Shown: piece after piece, positions 37,013 through 47,892 of the stretch
How the letters are laid out: each line of letters opens with the position of its first letter
Position numbering within the stretch: the first letter of the stretch is position 1
NCBI GenBank assembly: GCA_904063045.1
Contig: CAJFCJ010000015.1
Coordinates: 806,001 to 870,000, forward strand
Reading direction: 5' to 3'
Source of the DNA: Dimorphilus gyrociliatus
Taxonomy: Eukaryota > Annelida > Polychaeta > Dinophilidae
DNA length: 64,000 nt
Notes under the pieces: model-generated
Database searches by the model: none
Told to the model about the DNA's origin: nothing
Seen by the model: only the letters and a program-made list of their open reading frames with translations
Made by a program: the position numbers and the translations under genes

Positions 37013-38020
37013 ATGTCGTTATCTAAATCTTTTCTTATTAAAACAATAGAAATGCATACGGGTGGTGAACCTGTAAGAATCATTAAAATGGGTATTCCAG
37101 AACCCCATGGTTCAACTATACTTGAAAAAAGGAAGTTTATGAAGGAGTTTTACGACGATTATAGAAAATATCTTATGTTTGAACCAAGAGGTCATTCAGA
37201 CATGTATGGAGCCCTCTTAGTTAAACCTAATCACCCTGACGCCGATTTGGGAGTACTTTTTATGCACAACGAGGGCTATAGCACTATGTGTGGTCATGCA
37301 ACAATCGCTCTTGCCCGTTACGCAGTTGACGAGGGTTTAGTGAGCGTTTCCGAAAGTGGATTTACCCCAGTCAGTATAGAGTGTCCTTGTGGTCTTGTAA
37401 ATGCATTCTATGATAAAAACAGTGGAAGGTCGTCATTCATTAGTGTGCCAGCTTTCCTTTACGAACAGGATGTCGTAGTGCCCGTTGGAGGTTCTATTGG
37501 AGATGTAAAAGTTGACATCAGCTACGGTGGAGCTTTCTACGCTCTAGTTAATTATTCTTCTCTAAATTTGACACCGGAAACAGCAAATACTGAACAAGTA
37601 CGTGCTCTAGGCACAACGATAACCAATTATCTTCGCCAAAACTATAAGGTTACTCATCCGGAAGAAGACGATTTAAGTTTCATCTATGGTACCATTATTA
37701 TCGATACTTTATCAGAAAACAAGTCTACGTCTAATGTTTGTATATTCGCCGAATCAAGTATTGATAGATCCCCATGTGGTAGTGGAGTAACGGCTAGAAT
37801 CGCTTGTTTGGTGGCAAAAGAAAATATAGGTCTAAAAGAGGCTGTAATTTTTCGCAATAGTCTGACAAAGAGCGAAATGATAGGACAAGCTATAGAACGA
37901 ATGAAGTGTGGTAAATTCGAAGCTGTAAGGGTAAAGGTTGAAGGGCGTGGTTTTTATAGTGGACGCTGCGAATTCCAATTAGAAGACGATGATTTACTTG
38001 GAAAAGGTTTTCTTATATAA
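37013..38020 (+). CDS. L3HYPDH: Proline racemase family: trans-3-hydroxyproline dehydratase-like, with racemase-type second cysteine
   Basis: Single-exon gene, 335 residues, starting at ATG 37013 (MSLSKSFLIKTIEMHTGGEP). The frame is open upstream but has no earlier ATG. The sequence follows animal L3HYPDH closely: MHTGGEPVRI, LMFEPRGHSDMYGALLV, LGVLFMHNEGYSTMCGHATI (first active-site Cys, residue 93), YGGAFYALV, DRSPCGSGVTARIA (second site, residue 255) and a final EDDDLLGKGFLI. In known trans-3-hydroxy-L-proline dehydratases the second position is Thr. Here it is Cys, as in proline racemases and 4-hydroxyproline epimerases, so the activity may be epimerisation rather than dehydration. Probably cytosolic, in collagen-hydroxyproline breakdown. 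Confidence 0.9.
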   Translation: MSLSKSFLIKTIEMHTGGEPVRIIKMGIPEPHGSTILEKRKFMKEFYDDYRKYLMFEPRGHSDMYGALLVKPNHPDADLGVLFMHNEGYSTMCGHATIALARYAVDEGLVSVSESGFTPVSIECPCGLVNAFYDKNSGRSSFISVPAFLYEQDVVVPVGGSIGDVKVDISYGGAFYALVNYSSLNLTPETANTEQVRALGTTITNYLRQNYKVTHPEEDDLSFIYGTIIIDTLSENKSTSNVCIFAESSIDRSPCGSGVTARIACLVAKENIGLKEAVIFRNSLTKSEMIGQAIERMKCGKFEAVRVKVEGRGFYSGRCEFQLEDDDLLGKGFLI

Positions 38021-38123
38021 ATAGAGTATATTAATATAGAGATGCTTGTATATACTTTCTTTTCATATAAAACACAATTATGTTTGTCATAATTAAAATA
38101 ATAACAAGTTTTAATAAAAGCAG

Positions 38124-41100
38124 TTATTCGTGGAAAGAAACTTGAGTTGTTTGCTTTTGTTTTTTGTCAATTGGCTTTAATTCTTCTGTATCTTCGATCT
38201 CTTCAACCATTAAATTCGGATCATGAAATTCTAAATTAAGTAGATCATTAGCGAAATAATGAGCGTCTATTTCTTCGGGCAAATAATTTTCCATAAAATC
38301 TCCACCGACATCGGGATCGATAGGATTCGCCTCGCATCTGGCACCTTCTGCTGCCCCTCCTAATAAAGTAACGAAACATTCTACTATTTCCATTTCCGTC
38401 ATATGCTCTCCTCTCTTTTGCAATAAATCGATAAGACGACGGCGAGCTATTGATTCATTTTCGTCCTCTAATTTTTGAAATGAATTTAATAGGGAGTTCG
38501 CTTCTACCCCGAAAGCTGGTCTATGATTGACGTATACTGAAGAAAAAAATACAGAGATTACAAGTTTAAACGTCTATTTAAAAGAGATTAGACGCTTACG
38601 TAGTATAAAGTCTTCGAGTGAGCATCTCTCCTTATATTTTCCAGTTTCGACATACATACTATATTTTAATTCGTTAACCATATCCTCTATCTGCTGTTCA
38701 GTTGGAAAGAATCCCATTGCTCTCATTACGTATGGTATCTCTGATAAGGGTATTGTATCTGTTATCTTTCTCCTTTCCATCTTATTAATTCCTTCTCTAT
38801 AAACCATAATCAGTTAATTAATAGAATATAGTTGTTAGTCTGATTAACCTACCCTCTAATCTGTGCATAGTAGAAATAATCTTCAAGTTCCTTAAACAAC
38901 TGACCTTCTCGTCCACCGTCAATTAAACCGTAGAACGGATCCAGGTGCTCTCCACCTAATAATAGCTGAGCTTCACAAGCGCTTTATAAAGAGGAAGTAA
39001 TTAGTTAAAATGCTGCAGTAAATGATAGGCTTTCCTTACTCGTAATTCACTCTCCACATGTGAACTATCATATCTTCACCGCCGCATGAAAAGATGTATT
39101 TCCCATCCATACTATAGCAAAAATCGTGGACTCCGTGCGGGTGGGCAACAACAGCCATTGCTTTATGAGGATTACCGTCTAAAGGAACAATATGAATACC
39201 TAATTTATCGGAGGACATAAAAGTCATAAATCTCGAATCTGGCAACAATTTCATCCTTTCAACAGGCGACCCAAATGTGGGTGCTAATATCGTTTTACGG
39301 CACATTTTAGTGGTGACATTATATAACTTGAATTTGAACTGGTCGTTTGCGGTAACAAAGAATCTTTCTTTTGTAACCGGAGCATATTCAGTTAAACAAA
39401 GAGCCCTTGCATCCTGTTCAATCTTATCTATACTAAGGATCTTTAAATCGTCCCTTTTACTATTTTCAAGATCATATTCCACCAATCTTCTATCCATTCC
39501 TAAAGTAAATAATCGCGCCTCATTTTTATCAGGATGTTCGGCAAACATGATATCGGCAACGGGTTTTTGGTGAGCTCTATATCGTCCAATTAATTTATAA
39601 GGCGACTCTTGAACATGTGTTGCTTTTAGAACAGTTGTTGTATAATTAATATCTATACAAGCAAGATAAGATCCATCCAAAGCAAATGCCACCTTTGTTA
39701 TTTGGCATTTGCAAAGACGCAATTTATCCGCGCTAGCATCGTCCAAGCTACTTGATTCAATTAGTCTTACATAACCAGTGGCAAATCCCAAAGCTTTTTA
39801 ATAACAATCCTATTAATTATTATGCAAATTATTATTGATTTTGCTAACAACTTACCAATCAAATGACCTTTAGGGTGAAAGGCCATACATTTAATTGCGG
39901 GGTTACTTCCCTTAAATTGACGACTAAGTACAACTTTTCTGTTTTGTTGAGTCGATTATTTCGATTATTAAGAATTTTTAATAAATTTAATTAGGTTAAT
40001 TACTTTGTCTCGTAGTCCCACACTTTTAAAAGGCCGGAATCGCACGCTGCGGCTATGTAAGGCCTATAAAAAATGAATAATAATTTATAATAATACTTAT
40101 ACTCTTTAATTTTCGTTTTTTTTTACATTTTCGGGTGAGTAGCTATAGCTCTAATATCCGTTTCGGCCTCTTTAGATATTACTCTTAACTTTGATCCTTC
40201 CGCCTCTACCATACCCATATATCCTGAGTAGGTGGAAATGGAAAAATCTCTTGTTTTGAATTTTCTTGCAGCTATTGTTGCATCCGGAGGAAAGTTGCCA
40301 AGAGGCTCAGCACTGTGATAAAGATGTATACACATATATTTAAAAATAAACAAAATGGACGATTGCAAATATTTCTACAGGTAGGTATCAAGAGAAATCT
40401 AAGTGAATGAAATGATACAAATAGGCCTTTAAAATGATCTTTTAGCAAATTGCACTTTTACAACTTAATATATGTATATAGGTGATACAATAGAATAATA
40501 AGCCATCAATCTAAATAAAAAATTGAATAAATTATAGAAAATCATAAAAAATGTGAATAAATTACAATAATAAATCATGTGCTCATGAATATTGCTAAAT
40601 TATCTTCCTTTTTCTTTACTATTTTTTATACATTAAGTGTAATTTTGAGTGCGTTTCACAAATAGCTTTACTGCTTTTGATTGTTTGTTTAACTTACGGT
40701 TCTTTTTCTTTTCCGAAAAATACTTTACTGAATTAAAATATGATTATTATACATATTTAAATGATATGTTAATATATGTAAATCTCTTAGTTATGCTAAC
40801 TACACATAGTAAATTAATTTATTTCTTTATATTATACTTACTATCTTTCATCTTCAGGATCGCTATTGAATAATAAAAAATAAGAATAGATAATATATAC
40901 AGGTAGATATTTATAACTTACAATACTTTAAAATCTGGTGAATATGCAAATGAGAGAGATAATATGGGACCCAATTCGAAATTCGAATACCACATCATTA
41001 GCTTCATGTTATTATCGAAAAATTTCACATGACCAGCCTGATCTCCAATAACAATAAATCTGGATAGAATTATAGGGAAAAAGATGTCATGAATGGATTA

Positions 41101-44100
41101 AGATAATTTACTTATCATCACGTTAATCTACCAAAAAAAAGAACTAAAAATCTCTTTTTAATCAGCTTAATCTATTCTTTTTAGACTCGTAATCATATAT
41201 ATATAAAAAATAGGATTAATTAAATCTTTAAGCCATCATCTAAGAGAACTATTAGGGATCTATTTTATGTTTATCTTTGTCTCTTTTTCCGGTTTTTTAA
41301 ATACTAATTACTTACTTTTTGCTATAACTAAATAACCTGAATATATTGAATATATTTATAGTGAATAAATTATGCAAATTATATAATATTTAGTATTTGA
41401 ATGATAAGAAAGCAAAATAAATTACGTACCCATCGCAAAGTGTCATAACGGTTATTCCCTTTTCTTGTAATTTAATTAATTTTAGTGCCTTTTTATTTGG
41501 TGTCGGTTTGTAGGTCACTAATTAGTTAATTTATTCATTGGTTATGAGTATTGTGGAATATTTTAAATAGATTATACTTTTTGTAATTGGAGCATTTGTA
41601 TCCCAAACAACTAGATTACCAATAGAGGTTGCTGTCAATGCTCTGGTCGACGATTCCAAAAATATAGACTGACTATAGTTACCAACAGGTTTTCTAAAGT
41701 CATCATTTGTCAAAGGTGGAGCGAAATAGACGATTTCCGTACTATCCTGTATGTTTGAGAGGTTAGCATGAGAGGACAGGGATTATTAATTATTATGTTG
41801 GATTATTTTTACCCATTTGTAAAAGATAACTTGAGTTTCGCTATTGGATACTATGTGATTAACATCGAAAGGATTGAAATAGAGAAATGTTTGCAATCCA
41901 TAAGTTTGCTCTAGTGTAGCCGTACAAACAGCTTGTTTAGATTCAACAGTCCAATCCCAAATAGCCAATGTTTGCGGGTGTGAATGACTCAAGGATGCTA
42001 TATACCTAGAATCGGGTGTTATGGCTAAAGCGGCAACCCCGCCGTCTGGATGAGCATCAAATATCGTTTGAACTGGTATTCTAAATAGATGAAAGAACTA
42101 ATAATTTATATAATTCATTGATGTATAATAAATTCAATAATATACCCAGTGTTAGTATCCCATATTATTATCATACACTGTTTTCCGCTATCGGCGGTGG
42201 CTAACCACCTTTTATCTCTGCTTATTGCTGTACAAGATATATTGTTGACCTTCAAAGGAGAATGAAAAAATAGTAAAATAACGATCAATTTTAAAAATTT
42301 AATTAAAACTATTTCTAATTTCCGTTACTTACGTGACCCTGAAGAATTCGTTGCTTATTATTAACCACATCATAGAGAACGCATGAATGACCACAGGCGT
42401 ACGCTATTAATTTTCTTTTATTCGTTGATAGATTTAGTAATTTCACATTCTTATTTACTCCAAAACACCAGTGAACCGACTAGTAATTAAGTAACTATTT
42501 TATATAACTTACTCATACTTTATGTTATTAGTTCCCTTACCATTGCCGAGGTTTTATCATCCTCCTCTTCCTCTTCTTCAAACGTTTCCTCAGCCTCTAG
42601 TTGGGGAGGTGGTGGAGGGGTTGGTATCTTCTTCTTAGTCTCCTCCTCTTCCTCATCCTGCTTCTCTTCCTATCGTAATACATTTATACAATTAATTACT
42701 CTCGTCTAAACAGAATTTTCGCTTTTTTCACAACTAGGTCAAACCGTATTAAATATAGGTTGATTATCAATTGTTAATTCATTAATATTTAAACTATTTG
42801 ATTGAATTGAATTGTGGGAATTTTTAAAAGTATTTGAATTATTGGCAGATTCTCTCTCTAGGTCGTTTATATTATCACTCAAGGTTAACTCCTTCCTTTG
42901 GTTGAACCATGGCATATTTGCACCTAAATCTTTTGTTATTTTCATTTGCTTTGTAATAGTTATTTCTAAATATTCATTTAGCATCTTTGTAACTCTTTTT
43001 TCTGCCTCCTTATAACAACTAGAAACATATCGTAAATAGGCTAAAGTAGGTGGAATGAGGCCAACGTCTACAGCATCTACAGCTGGTATCATACCAACTT
43101 CTGTCTGGCTTAAACCAGACATACAGTCTAGGTAACAAGACGCTCTGTCTCTATTAAATATTGATAGGAAGTGGTCGTCAACTGCCCTTTGAATATCTTC
43201 ATTACTAGTTGATAGTAGAGCTTTAGGGGGTTGAGTACTAGATCTATTACTTTTCGGTAACATTGGCGTGGACATGACAATATTCGGGAGATTTTCTTCG
43301 AATTCATCTTCTTGATCTTGATGTCTTGATAAGGATGTACTTGCCTATATTTCTTTTGTTATTGACTACTGACATAATGAAGAATAAACGATTACTTTAA
43401 CTCACCTTAGCTGGAGGAGATTTCGGCTTATCACCTTCCGCTCCCTCATTTTTAGCTTCTTCTTGATTTTCTTCTTTTGCCTCTTCCTGATTATCTTTTA
43501 CAGCCTCTTCTTGATTCTCTTCTTTTACCTCTTCCTGATTTTCTTTCACAGTCTCTTCTTGATTCTCTTCTTTTGCCTCTTCCTGATTATCTTTTACAGC
43601 CTCTTCTTGAGTCTCTTCTCTTGCCTCTTCCTGATTACCTTTTACAGCCTCTTCTTGATTCTCTTCTTTACTCTCTTCCTGATGACCATGCTCGCTAGTT
43701 TCCTTATCTTCATTTGGCTTAGACTCATCTCCAGCTTGAGCTTGTTGAGTTTCTTCTGATTCTACTTCTTTTGTAGCTTCTCCACTTTCATCGGCGGCTC
43801 CTGCGGATTTTTCATCTTTTACTTTCTCTTCTGTTTCTTCGGGAGCAGTTTTTTCAGATTTTTCCCCTTCGTGTCCTTCTTTTTCTTCGTCTTTTACATT
43901 CTCACCTTCTTCTGAGGTTTTCTTTTCATCTACCTCTATTTCTTCTTTTGGTTTATTACCATCATCTGATTTAATATCTTCCTCCGGTTTTGTATCATCA
44001 TCCGGTTTTTCTTCATCCTTTGACTTATTTTCCTCGACTTCTGCACCTTCTGTAGCTTCTGCTTGCTTTTCTTCTTGATTGTTTTCTTGTTCAATTTGTG

Positions 44101-44647
44101 CTTCCTGTGTATTGTCTGCATTTTCTACAGTTCCTTCAGTTTCATTACCTGGAGGCTCTTGAGGAGCTCTCTTCAGAGAGTCAACATTTTCACTTTGATT
44201 TTCTGCAGGTTCAGTAATATTTTTACTATTGGACTCTTTATGATTTAAATCTTCTTCAGGTTGTCCACTTTCTGGTTCTTGTTTGTCCGGGTTATTTTCT
44301 GTATCATCTTTTAAATCATGTTGTATTTCAGGCTCTTCTGAGACGGGTTCTATTTCCTGTTTATCTGCTTTGGCCGAGCCTCGTGAACCTCTGCTGGCCG
44401 CTGATTGTGGTCTGGAAGTATTTCCGGCGCTTTGAGGTCTAGAAGATGGTTTCGCACTAGATGGTCTAGAAGATGGCTTCGCACTGGATGGTCTAGATGT
44501 CTGCTTAACACTTTCCGCTTTAGCAGAAGTAGGCCTTGCTCCTTCTTCATTTTCTGTTTTGTCTTCAGTTACAACTAAATGGAATTGTTATGAATAGAAT
44601 TTCAGTGTAATAGAAAAAATAGCTTTACCGTCTTTAACATCCGACAT
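38124..44647 (-). CDS. CFAP251: CFAP251 (WDR66), WD-repeat cilium protein with EF-hand-like C-terminus
   Basis: Component of the calmodulin- and spoke-associated complex of motile cilia, at radial spoke 3. Seventeen coding exons join in phase to 1550 residues: 44647-44629, 44574-43406, 43344-42745, 42669-42541, 42479-42333, 42249-42146, 42080-41813, 41746-41578, 41517-41430, 41059-40922, 40312-40127, 40063-40004, 39938-39856, 39793-39040, 38981-38853, 38796-38600, 38536-38124. Order: Ser/Pro repeats (SSRPSSAKP), a long Glu-rich stretch, a region I do not recognise ([20 protein letters not shown]), a Glu/Pro segment, then WD repeats ([56 protein letters not shown]). The C-terminal EF-hand-like part has [31 protein letters not shown] and [13 protein letters not shown]. 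Human CFAP251 is 1149 residues. Exon 3 ends at a weak donor, ACG|GTTTGA; without splicing it stops after FNTV, so the first three exons could be a separate gene. Confidence 0.88.
43445..43684 (-). repeat. 48-bp coding minisatellite, five copies
   Basis: Tandem repeat within CFAP251 exon 2. Each 48-bp unit encodes 16 residues close to [16 protein letters not shown]. Five units are readable with a few substitutions. The unit itself contains two half-repeats of the NQEE type. Confidence 0.85.
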
Positions 44648-44992
44648 AATTTTATTCCGTCTTAATCTAGTGAAATTATTTCTAAAACAAATAACAAAAG
44701 ACAATTTGAATCCATCGGGTGGTAAACTATCAAATTTTTTTCAATTTTACGGCTTGATTCATTAAAATTTGTAATTAAAACACTTCAAAATTGATATTTA
44801 AGTTACAATATACTGACTATCAAAGAAAAAGTAACGCCTTTTTAGAGAATTTCTTGTTAAAAACTTGTCTTACATTCAACCGGAAGAAGTATTTTGATTC
44901 GTAACTATAGGCAACGACATGTATCGCCATCTATCGGGTACCTGAGCAAGGAAGCAGACGACGTTTACCTGTAAAGGTACAAGTTTTTAAAT
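44648..44992. promoter_or_regulatory. Divergent promoter between CFAP251 and the Ly6 gene, with CTCF-like motif
   Basis: Only 345 bp separate the two start codons, so the two genes probably share a promoter. CGCCATCTAT is at 44925-44934 (within TATCGCCATCTATCGGG), about 60 bp before the Ly6 ATG. Confidence 0.5.
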
Positions 44993-45530
44993 ATGCAAAA
45001 TTCATTGTCCAGTTGGATTTTTACCCTGCTTTTAGTTGCGTTGAGTATAAATATAGGTGAGTAGGTCATAATTACCAAAAAATAATCAAAAAATAATAAC
45101 GGATTCAATCATATTGAATTTAGCTTCGTCCATTAAATGCTACTCATGTCATAGTAGTCAACCTGGTTGCGGAAAGGATGTAAATATACGCTTTCAACGC
45201 TGGAAATCTTGTCAGAGCACTGGAAGAGGGGGAGGTGAAAATTTTTGCGTCAAGGTTTTAGAAAGACGTGACGGAGAAGAGTACATAACTAGGGATTGCT
45301 TAATGAATCTTAGATTGGACACTAGACATCGAACAAGAATGCCTACAATCCAGCGACACGGCTATTGTGAATACGCTCGAAATGACGACCCGTGGACGCC
45401 ACTAGATAAATCCGTTATCTACTGCTTTTGTAATGATTATAACGCTTGCAATTCATCGCCTAAAGGAGTTAACTATTCGATGAAATTAGCATTATTCTCT
45501 GTAGTGTTTGTATTATTATACGCCATTTAA
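44993..45530 (+). CDS. Ly6/Quiver-type GPI-anchored three-finger protein
   Basis: Secreted, membrane-tethered protein of 156 residues. Exons: 44993-45056 and 45124-45530. Signal peptide residues 1-23 (WIFTLLLVALSIN). The mature part starts IKCYSCHSSQPGC and ends YCFCNDYNACN, the classic Ly6/uPAR framing (CxxC at the start, CN at the end), with ten cysteines. After NSSPKG a hydrophobic tail (LALFSVVFVLLYAI) fits a GPI-attachment signal. The longer loops and the RDC..GYCEY pattern recall insect Quiver/Sleepless proteins, which tune ion channels; partner unknown. It starts divergently from CFAP251, and its stop overlaps the stop of the next minus-strand gene. Confidence 0.88.
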
Positions 45531-46462
45531 TTCAACCATTTTGCATAGCATCTTAGGAAGACAATATGAGCGTTCCAATCTCCTGGATCTTCAATAAAAT
45601 CCCATTCTCTGTTACTCGTATATATTATCCTACCGAATTCATCTCGATTGTAATATACCTATGGAGTAAACGAGCAAGTTATGATTTATTGCAAATGCTT
45701 TTTGTTTAAAGATTATCATGTTTTCTTTTTTTTTTAACCTTGTTTTTTTTATACATACAAGAATATTTTAATACAACCTATTAGAATTAAGAAAACCTCT
45801 CTATTTAGTCTAGACTTACGTCATTATCCTCTAATTCGTATTCACTATTCATCGCGTGTAATAAATCTTCACATAGATTATCTGCATCGGTAGTCCTTTC
45901 GTCGGAATCGCCGTCATAATTCAACTTTCGAATTTCAGAAACCCTTATCAATACAAAATATATACATATATATGAATATATACGGTATATATATATACAT
46001 ATAAGCCATTTTAGTAATTTATAGAGTAGATTAGAGATTAAATAGCTTTATATATCTTTATATAATCTAATTTTACCGAATATCTAGACAACCAAACGAT
46101 TCCATATTCTCATCTCCGCAAGTAGAATTCTCTCTTGTGAAAGTTTTACAGCTAACTTCCCTACCCTTAATGGTAGTTTTTTCCGGAAAACTCTTGATAC
46201 CTTATAGATAAAATAGACGATAAGAGTTGAAATTAAACGCATATATTGTGGTAGATAAAAAGTAATCGGACAGTAACAAAATTTAGACAAGCTTATTCTA
46301 AAACATATCATATTTTTCCTATATGTCTGATTACATCTTGTCAGCCACAGTGTAGAATTTAATCTATATATAAATATATATTTATATACAAGGTCCAAGT
46401 AGACAATATCCATAAGAACCAAGTTCCAAGAGGATCAGTGATAATATGAATATAAACTTCAT
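45527..46462 (-). CDS. Unrecognised small secreted cysteine-containing protein
   Basis: Four exons in phase: 46462-46390, 46200-46077, 45943-45820, 45658-45527, giving 150 residues. The start MKFIFILSLILLELGSYGYC is a clear signal peptide. The mature part holds Cys at about 20, 25, 42, 52, 62, 90 and one near the end (LRCYAKW), plus an N-glycosylation sequon NST at 49-51. The middle is acidic (NYDGDSDERTTDADNLCEDL) and the end aromatic (REWDFIEDPGDWNAHIVF). No transmembrane helix after the signal. I recognise no family. The model rests on four clean splice junctions and an open frame through all of them. It is convergent with the Ly6 gene; the two coding regions share 4 bp (45527-45530). Confidence 0.65.
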
Positions 46463-46900
46463 ATTTTATTACGTCGTTCTATTAATGTGTATAATTAATT
46501 AAATGATGATTTGTTCACCTTGTAAGTTTTCAATTCTTTATTTAAATTTTTTATCAATACGCTATCTAATATTTTTGGCTTTTTTTTCACTAGAATATAC
46601 TGAGACAAGGAAGGAAAGAAAGAAAAAAGGAGGGGAAGGAGGGAGGAAAACAAGAGAACGAGTGAGATAAGAAAGCAAAAAGAAGAAAACAAATATTTAA
46701 AATACTATAGACTTCGCAACATGATGATTTCTCACAGATGATAAGCTAAATAAAAGCTATAAATTAAACGAAATAGGCTGTGGTATACAATTGTAATTAG
46801 ACGTGTTTTTGTTTATCATGAAAATGTTCAATATTCCTCCTTAATGTTTGAATATATTTTCGTTTTAGTTCTCTCTTCCCCGTCACCCCATTTTCTTTTC
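46463..46900. other. Gap between Bcl-2-like gene and the small secreted gene
   Basis: 438 bp, holding the Bcl-2-like 3' UTR and the promoter of the secreted gene. Both genes point left, so co-transcription is possible but not shown. A purine-rich tract lies at 46610-46690. Confidence 0.5.
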
Positions 46901-47564
46901 TTACACCTTTTTTGGCTTCAACGTTGTAAAGGAAATGTACAATCCAAATATTGTGGCTAGTAGAATTGCTGCAACGAATAAGCCTTTCCATACTCCCATT
47001 GGAATCCACGCACAGATAACCGGGAATTGCTGTTCGAATGTTTTCTATAAAGAATAATTATTAAATTTGTTCTTAATTAATAAAATTATAACAGCTAACC
47101 CATCCACCGTTGCTAACAATCCACAGGCCTAATCGATTGATGACGATATCGGAAAGAATGTCGGCAATTGCATCTGTACAATCATCAATATTTACCCGGA
47201 GACAACCTCTAGCCAAATAGGAGCAAAAGGAATACAAAGTGACTATTCGGCCCCAAGTGACAACTTGATCGTCGAACATTTGTGTTGCAATATTATGTAT
47301 AAGTTTTAATTGACTAGCATCCTGAATATCTAAAGCTTTAACCATATCTTTAAGCATTTGTTCGCGATCCTTAATCATATCGTCCACCAAATTCCGCATA
47401 ATTTGTATCCTTCTATTGCGAGGCTGAGGAGCGTCTTGGGGGCATGCGACATAATGAACAACATCTCGGGCCAATTCTTTAGATTGGTTACGAAATGTTA
47501 CAGGAAGAAAGTTGCCATTGAGAATTACTCTCTGATTAGGTCCAACATCAACGTGAATACCCAT
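46901..47564 (-). CDS. Bcl-2 family apoptosis regulator, multi-domain, tail-anchored
   Basis: Controls mitochondrial outer-membrane permeability. Exons 47564-47100 and 47044-46901, 202 residues, starting MGIHVDVG just after an acceptor at 47565; the frame upstream of that acceptor is taken as intron. BH1 is VTWGRIVTLYSFCSYLA, BH2 is WIVSNGGWKTFEQQF split by the intron after the Trp, a conserved intron site in Bcl-2 genes. A BH3-like helix is at IMRNLVDDMIKDR. The C-terminal anchor is GLFVAAILLATTIFGLYISF followed by KPKK. Size and domain order fit Bcl-2, Mcl-1 or Bok types; I cannot tell pro- from anti-apoptotic. Confidence 0.9.
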
Positions 47565-47878
47565 CCTATAATAAAGCAACAATGAGCGATAATAAGAGAA
47601 CTTTCCAAGCATCAATAACATTGACAAATTTTGCAGTCGATTTTCTAGGATATAATTTTTATTGTAAATTACCTAAGCAAAAACCTTTCAAACGTAAAGT
47701 CCAATTTGCCTCAGAATCATATTTCTTTCGTAATAAAAAGTTTCATCAGAGATTAAGAACGTTTTTCGACAAATATTCTATACCTACTTCGCAAATCCCC
47801 CCTCTCTCTCCGAATAGTATGGAAATAGAATTATTTATCTTTTCCTTCTGCTCTCCCCCCTCACACTTTCCACTGTAT

Positions 47879-47892
47879 TTGCGCATGCGCAA
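47879..47892. promoter_or_regulatory. Perfect NRF1-type palindrome TTGCGCATGCGCAA
   Basis: Fits the NRF1 consensus YGCGCAYGCGCR on both strands. It lies 315 bp upstream of the Bcl-2-like ATG, near a GCACT triplet repeat (47911-47925). A likely 5' UTR exon ends at about 47675 (TTAG|GTAATT), with a ~110-bp intron before the coding exon. Confidence 0.5.

Noticed and set aside
43463-43759. Plus-strand Leu/Phe repeat frames
   Set aside because: Antisense of the CFAP251 48-bp coding repeat. The regular repeat is not a CRISPR array: there are no unique spacers.
46797-47009. 70-codon minus frame over the Bcl-2 exon 2
   Set aside because: Wrong frame; the correct frame gives the BH2 end and the tail anchor.
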